Below are positions 26,197-35,172 of a stretch of DNA of 39,335 nucleotides, in pieces. Position numbers and translations under genes: made by a program. The notes under the pieces were generated by a model that worked only from the letters and a program-made list of their open reading frames with translations, ran no database searches and had not been told where the DNA came from. Source of the DNA: Cryobacterium sp. MLB-32 (GTDB taxonomy: Bacteria; Actinomycetota; Actinomycetes; Actinomycetales; Microbacteriaceae); assembly GCF_000738085.1 (NCBI RefSeq), contig NZ_JPRS01000025.1, forward strand, positions 1 through 39,335, in the 5' to 3' direction. The stretch's first letter is position 1, and the number at the start of each line of letters is the position of its first letter.

Positions 26197-27395
26197 TCCA
26201 TTTCTAGTGAGGGGGAGAGGGTGCCGCGCGGCATGACGACGATCTCGTCGAGGTTTTGCCAGCGGGCGGCGTCGCGGAGGACGGGGGCGAGGCGGGCGGC
26301 GGTGTCGGCGGGGGCACCGGGCTCTTGCCAAGCGGACTGCACCCGGAGAACGGAGTTCTGGCGGTCGTTCTTGAGGTCGACGCGGCCCACGATCGTGTCG
26401 CCGAGCAGGATGGGCAGCGAGTAGTAACCGAAGATGCGTTTCGGCTCCGGGGTGTAGATCTCGATGCGGTAGTGAAAATCGTACAGACGCAGGGCGCGGG
26501 CGCGTTCCCAGACGACGGGGTCGAACGGGGACAGGATTGTTGCCGCGTCCATGCGACGGGGAAGTCGGGCGTCGCGGTGCAGCCAGGCCCGGCCGGGCGT
26601 GTTGTTCCTGCCCCAACCGGGCACCTCCACCGGAAGCAGCTCGCCCGCGTCTTCGAGATCGCGGATGGCGGCGAGGGTCGCGGGGGTCTTCAGCCGAAAG
26701 TAATCGGCGAAGTCACTCGCCGTGCCGATCCCGTGCGCGCGGGCCGAGCGGCTGACCAGCTCCCGGTGGGCATCCGCTCGCGAGACCGATCGTGCCAGCA
26801 GGGCGGCGGGGTAGACCTGCTCGGGGAGGCCGTACACGCGCTCGAAGCGCGTGCGGCCGGCGGCGGCGACATCGCCCCACCGGAAGAGGGTTTCGAGGCC
26901 GGTCTTCACGTCTGACCAGCCCCACCAGGGACCGCTGCGTTTGTTGGCGTCGTGCTCGACCTCGCTCGCCCGCATGGGGCCGTTCGCGGCGAGTTCGGCG
27001 AGCAGCCAGTCGAGCATGGGCCGGTTGCCGTGCGACCAATCGTCGGTGGCCCGGGCGCTGCGATCCCGGTAGTCCTGCATGCGCCAGTGGAAGAGCGGCC
27101 AGGCTTCGAGTGGAAGGTAGGACGCCTCGTGTGCCCAGTATTCGGTGAGACGGGGCACCGGGCCCGAGGTCAGCCGGTCGAGTTGGGCCTTGTCGTAGGC
27201 GCCGAAACGGCTGAATGCGGGCATATAGTGGCTGCGCTCGAAGACGTTCACCGAGTCGATCTGCAGCAGTCCGAGACGATCCACCAGCGCGGTCAGTTGG
27301 CGGATGCCGGGGGCCGCGGCGGCGGGGCGTGAGCCGAATCCCTGTGCGGCGAGGGCGATGCGTCGGGAAAGGGCAGGGGACACTGACTGGGCCAT
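26187..27395 (-). CDS. Winged-helix protein, YcaQ-like (DNA crosslink glycosylase family)
   Basis: About 402 residues. The N-terminal winged-helix region has LVDRLGLLQIDSVNVFERSH, then EYWAHEASYLPLEAWPLFHWR, both strong marks of the YcaQ/AlkX (HTH_42) family, whose studied members unhook DNA interstrand crosslinks. The QxD catalytic motif corresponds to LLQID. The C-terminal half has ILSPFDPVVWERARALRLYDF and YYSLPILLGDTIVGRVDLK. ATG 27395 is preferred over the more distal GTG 27422: a -10-like TAGGGT lies 7 nt before it. The 3' end lies inside the palindrome arm. Confidence 0.88.
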   Translation of the reverse strand: MAQSVSPALSRRIALAAQGFGSRPAAAAPGIRQLTALVDRLGLLQIDSVNVFERSHYMPAFSRFGAYDKAQLDRLTSGPVPRLTEYWAHEASYLPLEAWPLFHWRMQDYRDRSARATDDWSHGNRPMLDWLLAELAANGPMRASEVEHDANKRSGPWWGWSDVKTGLETLFRWGDVAAAGRTRFERVYGLPEQVYPAALLARSVSRADAHRELVSRSARAHGIGTASDFADYFRLKTPATLAAIRDLEDAGELLPVEVPGWGRNNTPGRAWLHRDARLPRRMDAATILSPFDPVVWERARALRLYDFHYRIEIYTPEPKRIFGYYSLPILLGDTIVGRVDLKNDRQNSVLRVQSAWQEPGAPADTAARLAPVLRDAARWQNLDEIVVMPRGTLSPSLEMELR

Positions 27396-27547
27396 CCTGC
27401 TGACCCTAGCCGCAGTGGACACCAGCCGTTCATGCCGTGTTCAGCGGCGCGGTGCTGTTCGGTCACGTCGACTTCGTAATCTGACCGTGATCAGCACAGT
27501 TCACCCTGCTCTGTTGCTTGGGTCCCGCTCGCCATAAGCTGACAGAC

Positions 27548-27561
27548 AGCCAATGGTGGCT
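27548..27561. promoter_or_regulatory. Short inverted repeat before the importer operon
   Basis: AGCCA-ATGG-TGGCT, perfect 5-bp arms, 6 nt upstream of the Shine-Dalgarno of the solute-binding protein gene. A -10-like TAAGCT (27535-27540) lies just before it. It could be an operator or a small hairpin near the ribosome binding site; function not known. Confidence 0.3.
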
Positions 27562-27575
27562 ACAACGGAGGAAAC

Positions 27576-28706
27576 TTGTCCATTAAACGTACGCTGACCA
27601 TGTCTCTGGCCATTGCCGCCACCCTCGCGATGTCGCTGTCCGCCTGCAGCACCGACCCGGCGCCCACCGCCGGCGGCGTCGATGCCGCCACGGCGACGAG
27701 CCTGACCGCCTTCGGCGATCTGGCCGCACTGGAGACTGCCGCGAAGGCCGAAGGCGCGCTCAACGTGATCGCCCTCCCGCGCAACTGGGCCAACTACGGC
27801 GCCGTGCTCGACCTCTTCGCTCAGAAGTACCCGGAGATCACGCTGACCGAGGCCTCGCCCGATGGCTCCAGCGCCGAGGAGATCCAGGCCGCCGACAACC
27901 TCAAGGGGCAGGACACCGCCCCGGACGTCTTCGACCTCGGACTCGCCGTCGCGGTCTCCAGCACCGACAAGTTCGCGCCGTACAAGGTCGCGACCTGGGC
28001 GGACATTCCCGACGCGCTCAAGGAAGAGAGCGGCCTGTACGTGGGCGACTACGGCGGATACATGGCCGTCGGCTACGACCCGGATGCCGTGCCCGCCCCG
28101 GAAAAGCTGTCCGACCTGCTCGGCTCCGAGTACAAGGGAAAGGTCGCCCTCAACGGAGACCCGACCCAGGCCGGAGCCGCGTTCGCGGGGGTCGGCATGG
28201 CCAGCGTGCAGAACGGCGGCTCCGTCGACGACTTCCAGCCTGGAATCGACTTCTTCTCCGAGCTCAACGCCGCCGGTAACTTCCTGAAGGTCGACCCGAC
28301 CCCCGCCACCATCGCCTCGGGCGAGACCCCGGTCGTCTTCGACTGGGACTACCTCAACGTGGGCTACGGCACGACGCTCGAAGGCCAGCGCAACTGGAAG
28401 GTCGTCGTGTTCCCCGGAACCGGCTACGCCGGTTACTACAACCAGGCCATCAACGCCGACGCGCCGCACCCGGCCGCAGCCCGGCTCTGGCAGGAATTCC
28501 TCTACAGCGACGAGGCTCAGAACCTGTGGCTGGCCGGCGGAGCCCGCCCGGCTCGCGCCGAGGCCATGCAGGCCGCGGGCACCATCGACTCGGCGCTCTT
28601 CGATGCCCTGCCGAAGACTCCGGAGACCACGGTCGTTCCCACGGAACAGCAAAGCGCGGATGCCGCGACCCTGCTCGGCGAAAAGTGGGCGGCCGCTGTC
28701 CAGTAG
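27576..28706 (+). CDS. ABC transporter solute-binding lipoprotein (PotD/AfuA-like)
   Basis: 376 residues. Lipoprotein signal ending in LSAC with Cys at residue 24, so lipid-anchored outside the membrane. The mature protein resembles class II solute-binding proteins of polyamine, iron, thiamine or phosphonate importers: NVIALPRNWANYG, LYVGDYGGYMAVGYDPDAVP and GETPVVFDWDYLN. The ligand cannot be named. TTG start is supported by GGAGGA (27567-27572) close upstream; no ATG in frame gives a complete signal peptide except the later ATG at residue 9. First gene of a four-gene importer operon. Confidence 0.88.
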   Translation: MSIKRTLTMSLAIAATLAMSLSACSTDPAPTAGGVDAATATSLTAFGDLAALETAAKAEGALNVIALPRNWANYGAVLDLFAQKYPEITLTEASPDGSSAEEIQAADNLKGQDTAPDVFDLGLAVAVSSTDKFAPYKVATWADIPDALKEESGLYVGDYGGYMAVGYDPDAVPAPEKLSDLLGSEYKGKVALNGDPTQAGAAFAGVGMASVQNGGSVDDFQPGIDFFSELNAAGNFLKVDPTPATIASGETPVVFDWDYLNVGYGTTLEGQRNWKVVVFPGTGYAGYYNQAINADAPHPAAARLWQEFLYSDEAQNLWLAGGARPARAEAMQAAGTIDSALFDALPKTPETTVVPTEQQSADAATLLGEKWAAAVQ

Positions 28707-29556
28707 TTCCCGTCGAACGGCAGCAGCCTGGGGGCTGCTGCCGTTCGCGGTTTATGTCTTCCTTTTCCTCGCCGTACCCACCCTGATCGCGATCGGGTCG
28801 GGATTCTTCGACAACTCTGGTTCGTTCACGCTGGCGACGATCATGGCCCTGGGCGATCCCGTGGTGGTCAGCACCTTCGTGAAATCATTCTGGCTGTCGG
28901 CGCTGACCGCCGTCGTGGGTGCCGTTGTGGGCGCGATCGCCTGTTACGGATTGCTCGGCGCTCGCCCCGATGGCCCGCTCCGGGTGACCGTCGATTCGCT
29001 CAGCGGAGTTCTCGCGCAGTTCGGTGGAGTGATGCTCGCGTTCGCGTTCGTCGCGACCATCGGTATCCAAGGCATGGTCACCCTGTACCTCAAAAACACC
29101 TTCGGCGTGGACATCTTCGAGAACGGTGTCTGGATCTACGAAGCACCGGGACTGATTCTGCCCTACATCTACTTTCAGGTGCCGTTGATGATCATCACCT
29201 TCATGCCCGCTCTGCAGGCTCTCAAGCCGCAATGGGCCGAGGCCAACGCGACACTCGGCGGCGGGGTCGGCACGTACTGGCTGCGCATCGCGTTCCCCGT
29301 TCTCGCTCCATCCTTCCTCGGGAGTCTGCTCTTGCTGTTCGCCAATTCCTTCTCCTCGTACGCCACGGCGGCAGCGCTTGTCAGCCAGGGGTCGCAGATC
29401 GTGCCGCTGCAGATTCGGGCCGCACTGACGAGCGAAACACTGCTCGGCCGCGAAAATCTCGCCGGTGCCCTGGCCCTCGGCATGATCCTCGTGATGGCCG
29501 TCGTGATGACGGGCTATTCCCTGCTGCAGTCCCGGGCCGCGCGGTGGCAGCGATGA
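28660..29556 (+). CDS. ABC transporter permease 1 (PotB-like)
   Basis: Membrane subunit with six hydrophobic helices. The first is GLLPFAVYVFLFLAVPTLIA, and the EAA loop is near WAEANATLGGGVGTYWLRI. The start is unclear: an ATG at 28660 overlaps the binding-protein gene by 47 nt, while a CTG at 28696 would give the usual short N-terminus (SSSSRRTAAAWG). No strong Shine-Dalgarno supports either. The stop overlaps the ATG of permease 2. Confidence 0.87.
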   Translation: MPRPCSAKSGRPLSSSSRRTAAAWGLLPFAVYVFLFLAVPTLIAIGSGFFDNSGSFTLATIMALGDPVVVSTFVKSFWLSALTAVVGAVVGAIACYGLLGARPDGPLRVTVDSLSGVLAQFGGVMLAFAFVATIGIQGMVTLYLKNTFGVDIFENGVWIYEAPGLILPYIYFQVPLMIITFMPALQALKPQWAEANATLGGGVGTYWLRIAFPVLAPSFLGSLLLLFANSFSSYATAAALVSQGSQIVPLQIRAALTSETLLGRENLAGALALGMILVMAVVMTGYSLLQSRAARWQR

Positions 29557-30425
29557 CCGCCCGGGCGCGCCCGGCCGCCCGCCCGCGCGCCACTGCCGGC
29601 CTGCGTATGACGGGAGGCATGGCTCACGCTCCGAGCCGAGTGACGCGCACGGTCATTCTCGGCTCCATCGGGCTCATCTTCGCCATCCCGATCGTCGCGA
29701 TGGTGGAGTTCACTCTGCGCAAGGGACTGGAGGGCGGATACGACTTCTCCCGGTGGGTCACCCTGTTCCAGAGCGGCTTCAGCGGACCGTACCGACCGGT
29801 TGTCACGGCCCTTGGTAACTCGCTTGCGCTCGCCATCGGCACGGTGGCCATCGTGCTACTGCTGCTCGTGCCCACGATGCTGCTCGTGCACATCCGTTTT
29901 CCCCAGCTGCGACGCCTGCTCGAGTTCATCTGCATTTTGCCGATCACCATCCCGGCCATCGTGCTCGTGGTCGGGCTGGCGCCGGTGTACTCGGTCGTGT
30001 CGCGGTTGTTCGGCAGCGGCGTGTGGACCCTCGCCTTCGCCTACGGCATCACCGTGCTGCCGTTCGCCTACCGGGCGATCCAGTCCAACATCGACGGTGT
30101 GGATGTGAAGACCCTCACCGAGGCGGCACGCACCCTGGGCGCGAGTTGGACCAACGTGCTCGTGCGCGTGCTCGTGCCCAACCTACGCCGCGGAATTCTG
30201 GCGGGTGCCTTCATCGCCGTCGCGGTCGTGCTGGGCGAATTCACCATTGCTTCCCTCCTCAACCGCATCAATCTGCAAACCGCGCTGGTCGTTGTCAGCA
30301 AGACGGACCCGTACACCGCCGTCATCCTGTCGCTCCTCGCCCTGACATTCGCATTCGGGCTGCTGCTGCTCATCGGCAAAGTCGGGTCAGGCCCCCGCAT
30401 TCGTTCCGTGAAAGGCACCACATGA
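29553..30425 (+). CDS. ABC transporter permease 2 (PotC-like)
   Basis: 290 residues, six hydrophobic helices, basic Ala/Arg-rich N-terminus before the first helix (VILGSIGLIFAIPIVAMVEF). The EAA motif is LTEAARTLGASWTNVLVRVLVP, which docks on the ATPase. The ATG overlaps the stop of permease 1 (ATGA), and its own TGA overlaps the ATPase start, so subunits are translationally coupled. Partner of permease 1 in an importer of the polyamine/iron/phosphonate class. Confidence 0.9.
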   Translation: MTARARPAARPRATAGLRMTGGMAHAPSRVTRTVILGSIGLIFAIPIVAMVEFTLRKGLEGGYDFSRWVTLFQSGFSGPYRPVVTALGNSLALAIGTVAIVLLLLVPTMLLVHIRFPQLRRLLEFICILPITIPAIVLVVGLAPVYSVVSRLFGSGVWTLAFAYGITVLPFAYRAIQSNIDGVDVKTLTEAARTLGASWTNVLVRVLVPNLRRGILAGAFIAVAVVLGEFTIASLLNRINLQTALVVVSKTDPYTAVILSLLALTFAFGLLLLIGKVGSGPRIRSVKGTT

Positions 30426-31513
30426 TCAAGGCACCCCCCGTCATCACCACGGACACGACGACGCGCAGCGGAACGGTCGTTGAATTCTCCGGCGTCGTGA
30501 AGCACTTCGGTGGCGTGCGGGCTCTGTCCGGATTCGACCTCACCCTGCACGCGGGCGAATTCGTGGCCCTGCTCGGTCCGAGCGGAAGCGGAAAAACGAC
30601 GGCGCTGCGCGTTCTCGCCGGTCTGGAGACCATCAGCGAGGGAACGATCCGCATCGATGGCGAGGACGTGTCAATGCTGCCCACGAGCAAGCGCGACATG
30701 GGCATGGTGTTTCAGTCCTACTCGCTCTTCCCCCACATGAGCGTGGGAGCGAACGTGGAGTTCGGCCTGCGGATGCGTGGCATCAAGCCGACGGAACGCC
30801 GTGACCGGGCCGAGGCCGCACTGGAACTCGTGGGCCTTCACGAGCATTCCGCGCGTTTTGCCCACCAGCTCTCGGGCGGTCAGCAGCAGCGCGTCGCTCT
30901 CGCCAGGGCCCTGGTGACGGAGCCGCGCGTACTCCTGCTGGATGAGCCGCTGTCTGCGCTCGATGCCAAGGTACGCGTTCAGTTGCGTGAGGAGATCCGC
31001 CGCATCCAAACCACGCTCGGCATCACGACGCTGTTCGTGACCCACGATCAGGATGAGGCGCTGGCCGTCGCCGACCGGGTGGCCGTGATGCAGGCCGGCA
31101 CGATCGAGCAGGTCGGCACGCCGGAGGAGCTGTACACTCGACCCGCTTCGTCGTTTATCGCCGATTTCGTCGGCCTGAGCAACCGGCTCAGCGGGGCCGT
31201 CAATCACGGTTTCGCCGAGCTTCACGGTGTGCGGCTGCCGCTCGTCGATCCTGCTCATCCCGACGGTCCGGTGCGGATTTCGGTGCGCCCGGAAGATATC
31301 GAATTCGCTTCGGAGGGTATTCCCGGCACCATCGTGCTGTCTAGTTTTCTCGGCTCGCTCCGCCGCACCAGCGTGCAGCTGGCTGACGGCAGCACGGTCT
31401 TCCTCCAGCACGCCGCGCGCGTTCGCCCGACTCCGGGAGACCGGGTCTTCCTGAGGTTGACCGGAGCGCCCGTGTCGGTCGAGACCGTGGAGCCTGCAGC
31501 AGTCCTAGACTGA
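30422..31513 (+). CDS. ABC transporter ATP-binding protein (PotA-like)
   Basis: 363 residues. Walker A GPSGSGKTT (about residue 52), Q-loop MVFQSYSLFPHMSV, signature LSGGQQQRVALARAL, Walker B VLLLDEPLSALD, switch His in FVTHDQDEAL. The C-terminal TOBE domain (about 270-363) has ISVRPEDIEF. Energises uptake through the two upstream permeases. ATG overlaps the preceding stop. Its TGA is shared with the -10 box of the next gene. Confidence 0.93.
   Translation: MIKAPPVITTDTTTRSGTVVEFSGVVKHFGGVRALSGFDLTLHAGEFVALLGPSGSGKTTALRVLAGLETISEGTIRIDGEDVSMLPTSKRDMGMVFQSYSLFPHMSVGANVEFGLRMRGIKPTERRDRAEAALELVGLHEHSARFAHQLSGGQQQRVALARALVTEPRVLLLDEPLSALDAKVRVQLREEIRRIQTTLGITTLFVTHDQDEALAVADRVAVMQAGTIEQVGTPEELYTRPASSFIADFVGLSNRLSGAVNHGFAELHGVRLPLVDPAHPDGPVRISVRPEDIEFASEGIPGTIVLSSFLGSLRRTSVQLADGSTVFLQHAARVRPTPGDRVFLRLTGAPVSVETVEPAAVLD
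31506..31511 (+). promoter_or_regulatory. -10 box TAGACT for a leaderless mRNA of the AI-2E family gene
   Basis: TAGACT is followed by 6 nt and the GTG at 31518. The last T is the first base of the preceding gene's TGA stop. Confidence 0.45.
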
Positions 31514-31517
31514 TCTG

Positions 31518-32780
31518 GTGACGGAATCATCGGGCAAATCGAGCACGGGCAAACGGGTGGGAGTTCGCGCCCGGCAGGAGACAGAATCTGCCGTCGCGCC
31601 GGTCGTCGGCGTGCCCCGTAACGGCGTCGATGAGAACATTCCCCCGGGTGTCCGTCTGGCGGGAGCGTGGTCCTGGCGGTTGCTGGTGATCGCGGCGGCC
31701 ATCGCCTGTCTCATCTTCCTGATCATTCAGCTTCGACTCATTGTCATTCCGGTACTGGTCGCGGTGCTGATCTCGGCGCTCCTGGTTCCCCTCGTGGGCT
31801 TTCTCGTACGCCACCGCTGGCCCAAGGCGCTGGCGGTCGCGACGGCGATGATCGGGACCCTCGTGATCGTTGCGGGGCTGATCACCCTCGCGACGACTCA
31901 GATCGCCGACGGCACCGCGGGCCTGAGCGCCCGCCTGAATGATTCGTACGCGTCCTTCAAGCAGTTTCTGAACGGTGCGCCGTTCAACCTGAGCAACACG
32001 GATATCAACAATTACCTGCAGCAGGGGTGGACCTCCTTGCAGAACGACAGCCAGGTGTTCATTAGCGGTGCCCTGTCCGTCGGGACGACACTCGGACATC
32101 TGCTCACCGGGCTCCTCCTGGCGCTGTTCAGCCTGCTTTTCATTCTGATCGATGGCAAGACCATCTGGGCGTGGATCGTTCGGCTCTTTCCGAAACGTGC
32201 GCAGCCCGCGGTCGACGGCGCCGGCATCGCCGGGTGGACGACACTGGGCAACTTTGCGAAGGTGCAGATCCTGGTGGCATCGATCGATGCCGTCGGTATC
32301 GGACTCGGTGCCGCGCTGCTCGGGGTGCCCATGGCTATCCCCATCGGGATCCTGGTCTTCCTCGGTTCATTCATTCCGATCATCGGCGCCGTCGCCACCG
32401 GTGCTGTCGCCGTCGTGATCGCCCTGATCTTCAACAGTTGGGTGACGGCCCTGCTGATGTTGGGCGTCGTCCTGCTCGTGCAGCAGGTTGAAGGACACGT
32501 GCTGCAGCCCCTGATCATGGGCACCGCCGTCAAGGTGCATCCGCTCGGTGTCGTGCTCGTGGTGGCCGCGGGGGCACTGCTCGCCGGCATTCCGGGGGCG
32601 CTGTTCGCCGTGCCGATCGCCGCGGTTTTGAACGTGATGACGTCCTATATTTCCGGCGGCAGTTGGCGAAACGGCATGGAATCCACCCCGACCACGACGA
32701 GCTCCACGCTCTGGCAAACCGTGCCTCAGCGGCCCGGTTTTCGACGGCGTTCACTACAGATCAATCAAGGAAAGCGCTGA
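31518..32780 (+). CDS. AI-2E family transporter (PerM-like)
   Basis: 420-residue polytopic membrane protein of the AI-2E/PerM/TqsA family. About eight helices; a soluble segment between about residues 130 and 190. Family marks are VLIS...PLVGFLVRHRWPKALAV, FSLLFILIDGKTIWAW, FLGSFIPIIGAVATG and VEGHVLQPLIMGTAVKVHPL. Members transport AI-2, ions or other solutes; the substrate is not deducible. GTG start has no Shine-Dalgarno but is correctly placed for a leaderless start. ilvA begins 3 nt after its stop. Confidence 0.9.
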   Translation: MTESSGKSSTGKRVGVRARQETESAVAPVVGVPRNGVDENIPPGVRLAGAWSWRLLVIAAAIACLIFLIIQLRLIVIPVLVAVLISALLVPLVGFLVRHRWPKALAVATAMIGTLVIVAGLITLATTQIADGTAGLSARLNDSYASFKQFLNGAPFNLSNTDINNYLQQGWTSLQNDSQVFISGALSVGTTLGHLLTGLLLALFSLLFILIDGKTIWAWIVRLFPKRAQPAVDGAGIAGWTTLGNFAKVQILVASIDAVGIGLGAALLGVPMAIPIGILVFLGSFIPIIGAVATGAVAVVIALIFNSWVTALLMLGVVLLVQQVEGHVLQPLIMGTAVKVHPLGVVLVVAAGALLAGIPGALFAVPIAAVLNVMTSYISGGSWRNGMESTPTTTSSTLWQTVPQRPGFRRRSLQINQGKR

Positions 32781-32782
32781 AA

Positions 32783-34018
32783 ATGACAGAGACAACCCTG
32801 GCCGGTCCCAGCCTCGCTGATTTCGAGGCCGCGCGACTCGTCGTCTCGCGGGTGGCCGATGTGACGCCGATGGAGAGTTCGCGCTACCTGGCTGACCTGC
32901 TCGGTGCGCCGGTGCACCTCAAGTGCGAGAACCTGCAGCGCACCGGTTCGTACAAGATTCGTGGCGCCTACAATCGCCTGTCCAAGCTGACGGCCGAGGA
33001 GCGTTCTCACGGAGTCGTTGCGGCCTCGGCCGGCAACCACGCTCAAGGCGTCGCCTTCGCGGCACGGGAACTGGGCATCAAGGCCACCATCTTCATGCCC
33101 GTCGGCGTGGCGCTGCCGAAGCTGCAGGCGACCAGAGCCTACGGCGCGGACGTGATACTGCGCGGTCACACTGTGGCCGAGCCGTTGCTCGCCGCGGCCG
33201 AATATGCTCAGGAAACAGGCGCCATCCTGATCCCGCCCTTCGACCACGTGGATGTCGTGGCCGGCCAGGGCACACTCGGGCTGGAGATCCTTGAGCAGGT
33301 TCCCGACCTCGAAACCGTGATCGTTCCCATCGGCGGTGGGGGACTGTTGTCCGGCGTCGCCTCGGTGCTCAAACAGGCAGCCGCGCGAGACGGCCGGAGA
33401 ATCCGAGTGATCGGGGTGCAAGCCGAAAACGCGGCCGCCTACCCGCCCTCGCTGGCCGCCGGTGAGCCGGTGGTCATCTCGCTCCTTCCGACCATTTCCG
33501 ACGGTATCGCCGTGGCCAAGCCGGGACTGCTCAATTTCGAGATCATTCGTGACACCGTCGACGAAGTGGTGACCGTGAGCGAAGACGACACCGCTCGGGC
33601 GTTGCTCGTGCTGCTCGAGCGCGCGAAGCTCGTCGTCGAACCGGCCGGCGCTGTAGCCGTCGCGGCCATCCTCGCGGGCAAAATCATCGCCACCGGTCCC
33701 ACCGTGGCGATCCTCTCCGGGGGTAACATCGACCCACTGCTGATGCAACGCGTGATCAGCCACGGCCTCGCCGCATCGGGGCGCTACCTCACGCTGCGGA
33801 TCATGCTGCCCGATCGTCCGGGTCAGCTGGCGCGGGTATCGCAGTTGCTGGCCGAGGTGCACGCAAACGTGATCGAGGTTCTGCATACCCGCCACGGCGT
33901 GGGACTGCAGCTCAGCGAGGTGGAGCTGGACGTGAGTGTGGAAACCCGCGGGCCCGAGCACCGCGAGCAGGTGGTTGCTGCCCTGCGGGACGCGGGCTTC
34001 GCCCCGAACGTTGACTAG
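32783..34018 (+). CDS. ilvA: Threonine ammonia-lyase (threonine dehydratase) with ACT domain
   Basis: PLP enzyme converting threonine to 2-oxobutanoate and ammonia, feeding isoleucine synthesis. 411 residues. The PLP Lys is in GSYKIRGAYNRL (about residue 57), and the phosphate-binding glycines in GGGGLLSG. AASAGNHAQGVAFAA and ILSGGNIDP are also conserved. One C-terminal ACT domain (about 330-411, starting LRIMLPDRPGQLARV) matches the shorter form with a single regulatory domain rather than two. ATG with AAGGAAAG 8 nt upstream. Likely cotranscribed with the AI-2E family gene. Confidence 0.94.
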   Translation: MTETTLAGPSLADFEAARLVVSRVADVTPMESSRYLADLLGAPVHLKCENLQRTGSYKIRGAYNRLSKLTAEERSHGVVAASAGNHAQGVAFAARELGIKATIFMPVGVALPKLQATRAYGADVILRGHTVAEPLLAAAEYAQETGAILIPPFDHVDVVAGQGTLGLEILEQVPDLETVIVPIGGGGLLSGVASVLKQAAARDGRRIRVIGVQAENAAAYPPSLAAGEPVVISLLPTISDGIAVAKPGLLNFEIIRDTVDEVVTVSEDDTARALLVLLERAKLVVEPAGAVAVAAILAGKIIATGPTVAILSGGNIDPLLMQRVISHGLAASGRYLTLRIMLPDRPGQLARVSQLLAEVHANVIEVLHTRHGVGLQLSEVELDVSVETRGPEHREQVVAALRDAGFAPNVD

Positions 34019-34048
34019 CACCCCGAACGCGTTCGATCGGGGACGAGA

Positions 34049-34092
34049 AAAGCGGATGTCCGCGGCTGGTGAGAGCCGCGGACATCCGCTTT
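34049..34092. terminator. Perfect 19-bp bidirectional terminator between ilvA and greA
   Basis: Arms 34049-34067 and 34074-34092 are perfectly complementary with a 6-nt ggtgag loop. The arms start AAA and end TTT. Shared by two convergent genes. Confidence 0.88.
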
Positions 34093-34107
34093 CGTGTGCC
34101 CGGTGGC

Positions 34108-34596
34108 TTAGCCGCTGAACGTTTCGACGTTCGAGATCTCCACGGCGATTTCCTTGCCGCTGGGAGTCGTGTAACTCGTTTTCCCACCGATCTTCAGTCC
34201 CAGAATTGCCGCGCCAAGCGGGCTCTGCTCACTGAAGACATCGAGGTCGCTGCTGCCGCCGATTTCGCGGCTACCGATGAGGAAGCGGCTCGGGTCACCC
34301 GCGATGGTGGCCGTGATGACGGTACCGGGAACGACGACGCCGGTGCTCTCCGGGGCATGGCCGACTTCGGCGTGGCGCAGCAGCACGGTGAGCGTGCGGA
34401 TGCGCGCCTCCATCTTGCCCTGCTCCTCTTTCGCGGCGTGGTAGCCGGCGTTCTCCTTGAGGTCGCCCTCTTCCCGCGCCGACTCGATCTTCTTGGCGAT
34501 GTCGTCGCGTCCGAGGGTGCTGAGGTTAGCCAGCTCGTTCTCAAGACGGTCGTGTGCCTCCTGGGTAAGCCAGGTGACCGTTGTGTCGGTAGTCAC
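34108..34596 (-). CDS. greA: Transcription elongation factor GreA
   Basis: 162 residues. Stimulates RNA cleavage by backtracked RNA polymerase. The N-terminal coiled coil carries the acidic tip REEGDLKENAGYHAAKEEQ (Asp and Glu that act with the polymerase Mg2+), and the C-terminal FKBP-like domain has SPLGAAILGLKIG. GTG start with AAGGAG 7 nt upstream. A promoter-like pair CCGACA-17-TATATC (minus strand) predicts an 80-nt leader. Confidence 0.95.
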   Translation of the reverse strand: MTTDTTVTWLTQEAHDRLENELANLSTLGRDDIAKKIESAREEGDLKENAGYHAAKEEQGKMEARIRTLTVLLRHAEVGHAPESTGVVVPGTVITATIAGDPSRFLIGSREIGGSSDLDVFSEQSPLGAAILGLKIGGKTSYTTPSGKEIAVEISNVETFSG

Positions 34597-34684
34597 GGTT
34601 GATCTCCTTTGGTGTGCTCGGCTCTGCGGCGATCAGCGGGCTGGGACCAGCTGTGCTCTGATCAGCTGCTGAGATGGAGCCGCG

Positions 34685-34713
34685 GATATAGTCGTCGCCC
34701 CAAACTCTGTCGG
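34685..34713 (-). promoter_or_regulatory. Promoter-like pair upstream of greA
   Basis: On the minus strand CCGACA (34713-34708), 17 nt, TATATC (34690-34685); start near 34678. The -35 region overlaps a 7-bp hairpin (34695-34701 with 34712-34718) that could end the DUF4307 transcript. The leader to greA holds repeated CAGCTG/CTGATCAG elements, so it may be structured. Confidence 0.4.
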
Positions 34714-34728
34714 GGCGAATATCCCATT

Positions 34729-35145
34729 TTAGGTCAGCCAGCACTTGTAAATCAAACCCGTGTTGCTGAGTTCGGTGGTGTTCACGACCTCGGTGAACGA
34801 GCGGGTGTACAGGTCGGACGGCGGAAGATCGATGACTTTCCAGCCCACGACGGTGAAGCTCTCGTTGAGCGCTTGCACCGCGCAACTCGCCGGGGAGTTG
34901 ACGGGCATCGATACTTCAAAGGTCACGCTCACGCTGTGTTCGTCGATGATCGTGTGCCGTGTGTCGCGGGCCTCGACCTTCTCCGATGCACCGTCCAGCC
35001 CCGTCCAGACCACCCACGCGGTAAGGACGATGGCGAAGATCCCACCAAGGGCCCAGAGAAGGCGCCGGTCGCGTGTGCGGGTGGCGGGAGTACGACCGTA
35101 TCGTGACTCAAGATCGGGCCCGACGGACGCTTGTTTCAGGGACAC
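34729..35145 (-). CDS. DUF4307 family membrane protein
   Basis: About 138 residues, actinobacterial DUF4307. The short N-terminus contains RYGRTP, followed by one membrane helix (LLWALGGIFAIVLTAWVVW) and an extracytoplasmic domain with SVTFEVSMP, CAVQALNESFTVVGWKVIDLP and TGLIYKCWL. Function unknown. GTG 35145 gives the usual short N-terminus; a TTG at 35169 in the same frame is the alternative. It is divergent from mca in the conserved actinobacterial arrangement. Confidence 0.83.
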   Translation of the reverse strand: MSLKQASVGPDLESRYGRTPATRTRDRRLLWALGGIFAIVLTAWVVWTGLDGASEKVEARDTRHTIIDEHSVSVTFEVSMPVNSPASCAVQALNESFTVVGWKVIDLPPSDLYTRSFTEVVNTTELSNTGLIYKCWLT

Positions 35146-35172
35146 TGCGATTTCACACTCCCGGCTCAACGA

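Noticed and set aside
30600-30700. Naming the importer as polyamine-, iron- or thiamine-specific
   Set aside because: The subunits fit the whole PotABCD/AfuABC class and no ligand-specific residues can be read from the sequence.
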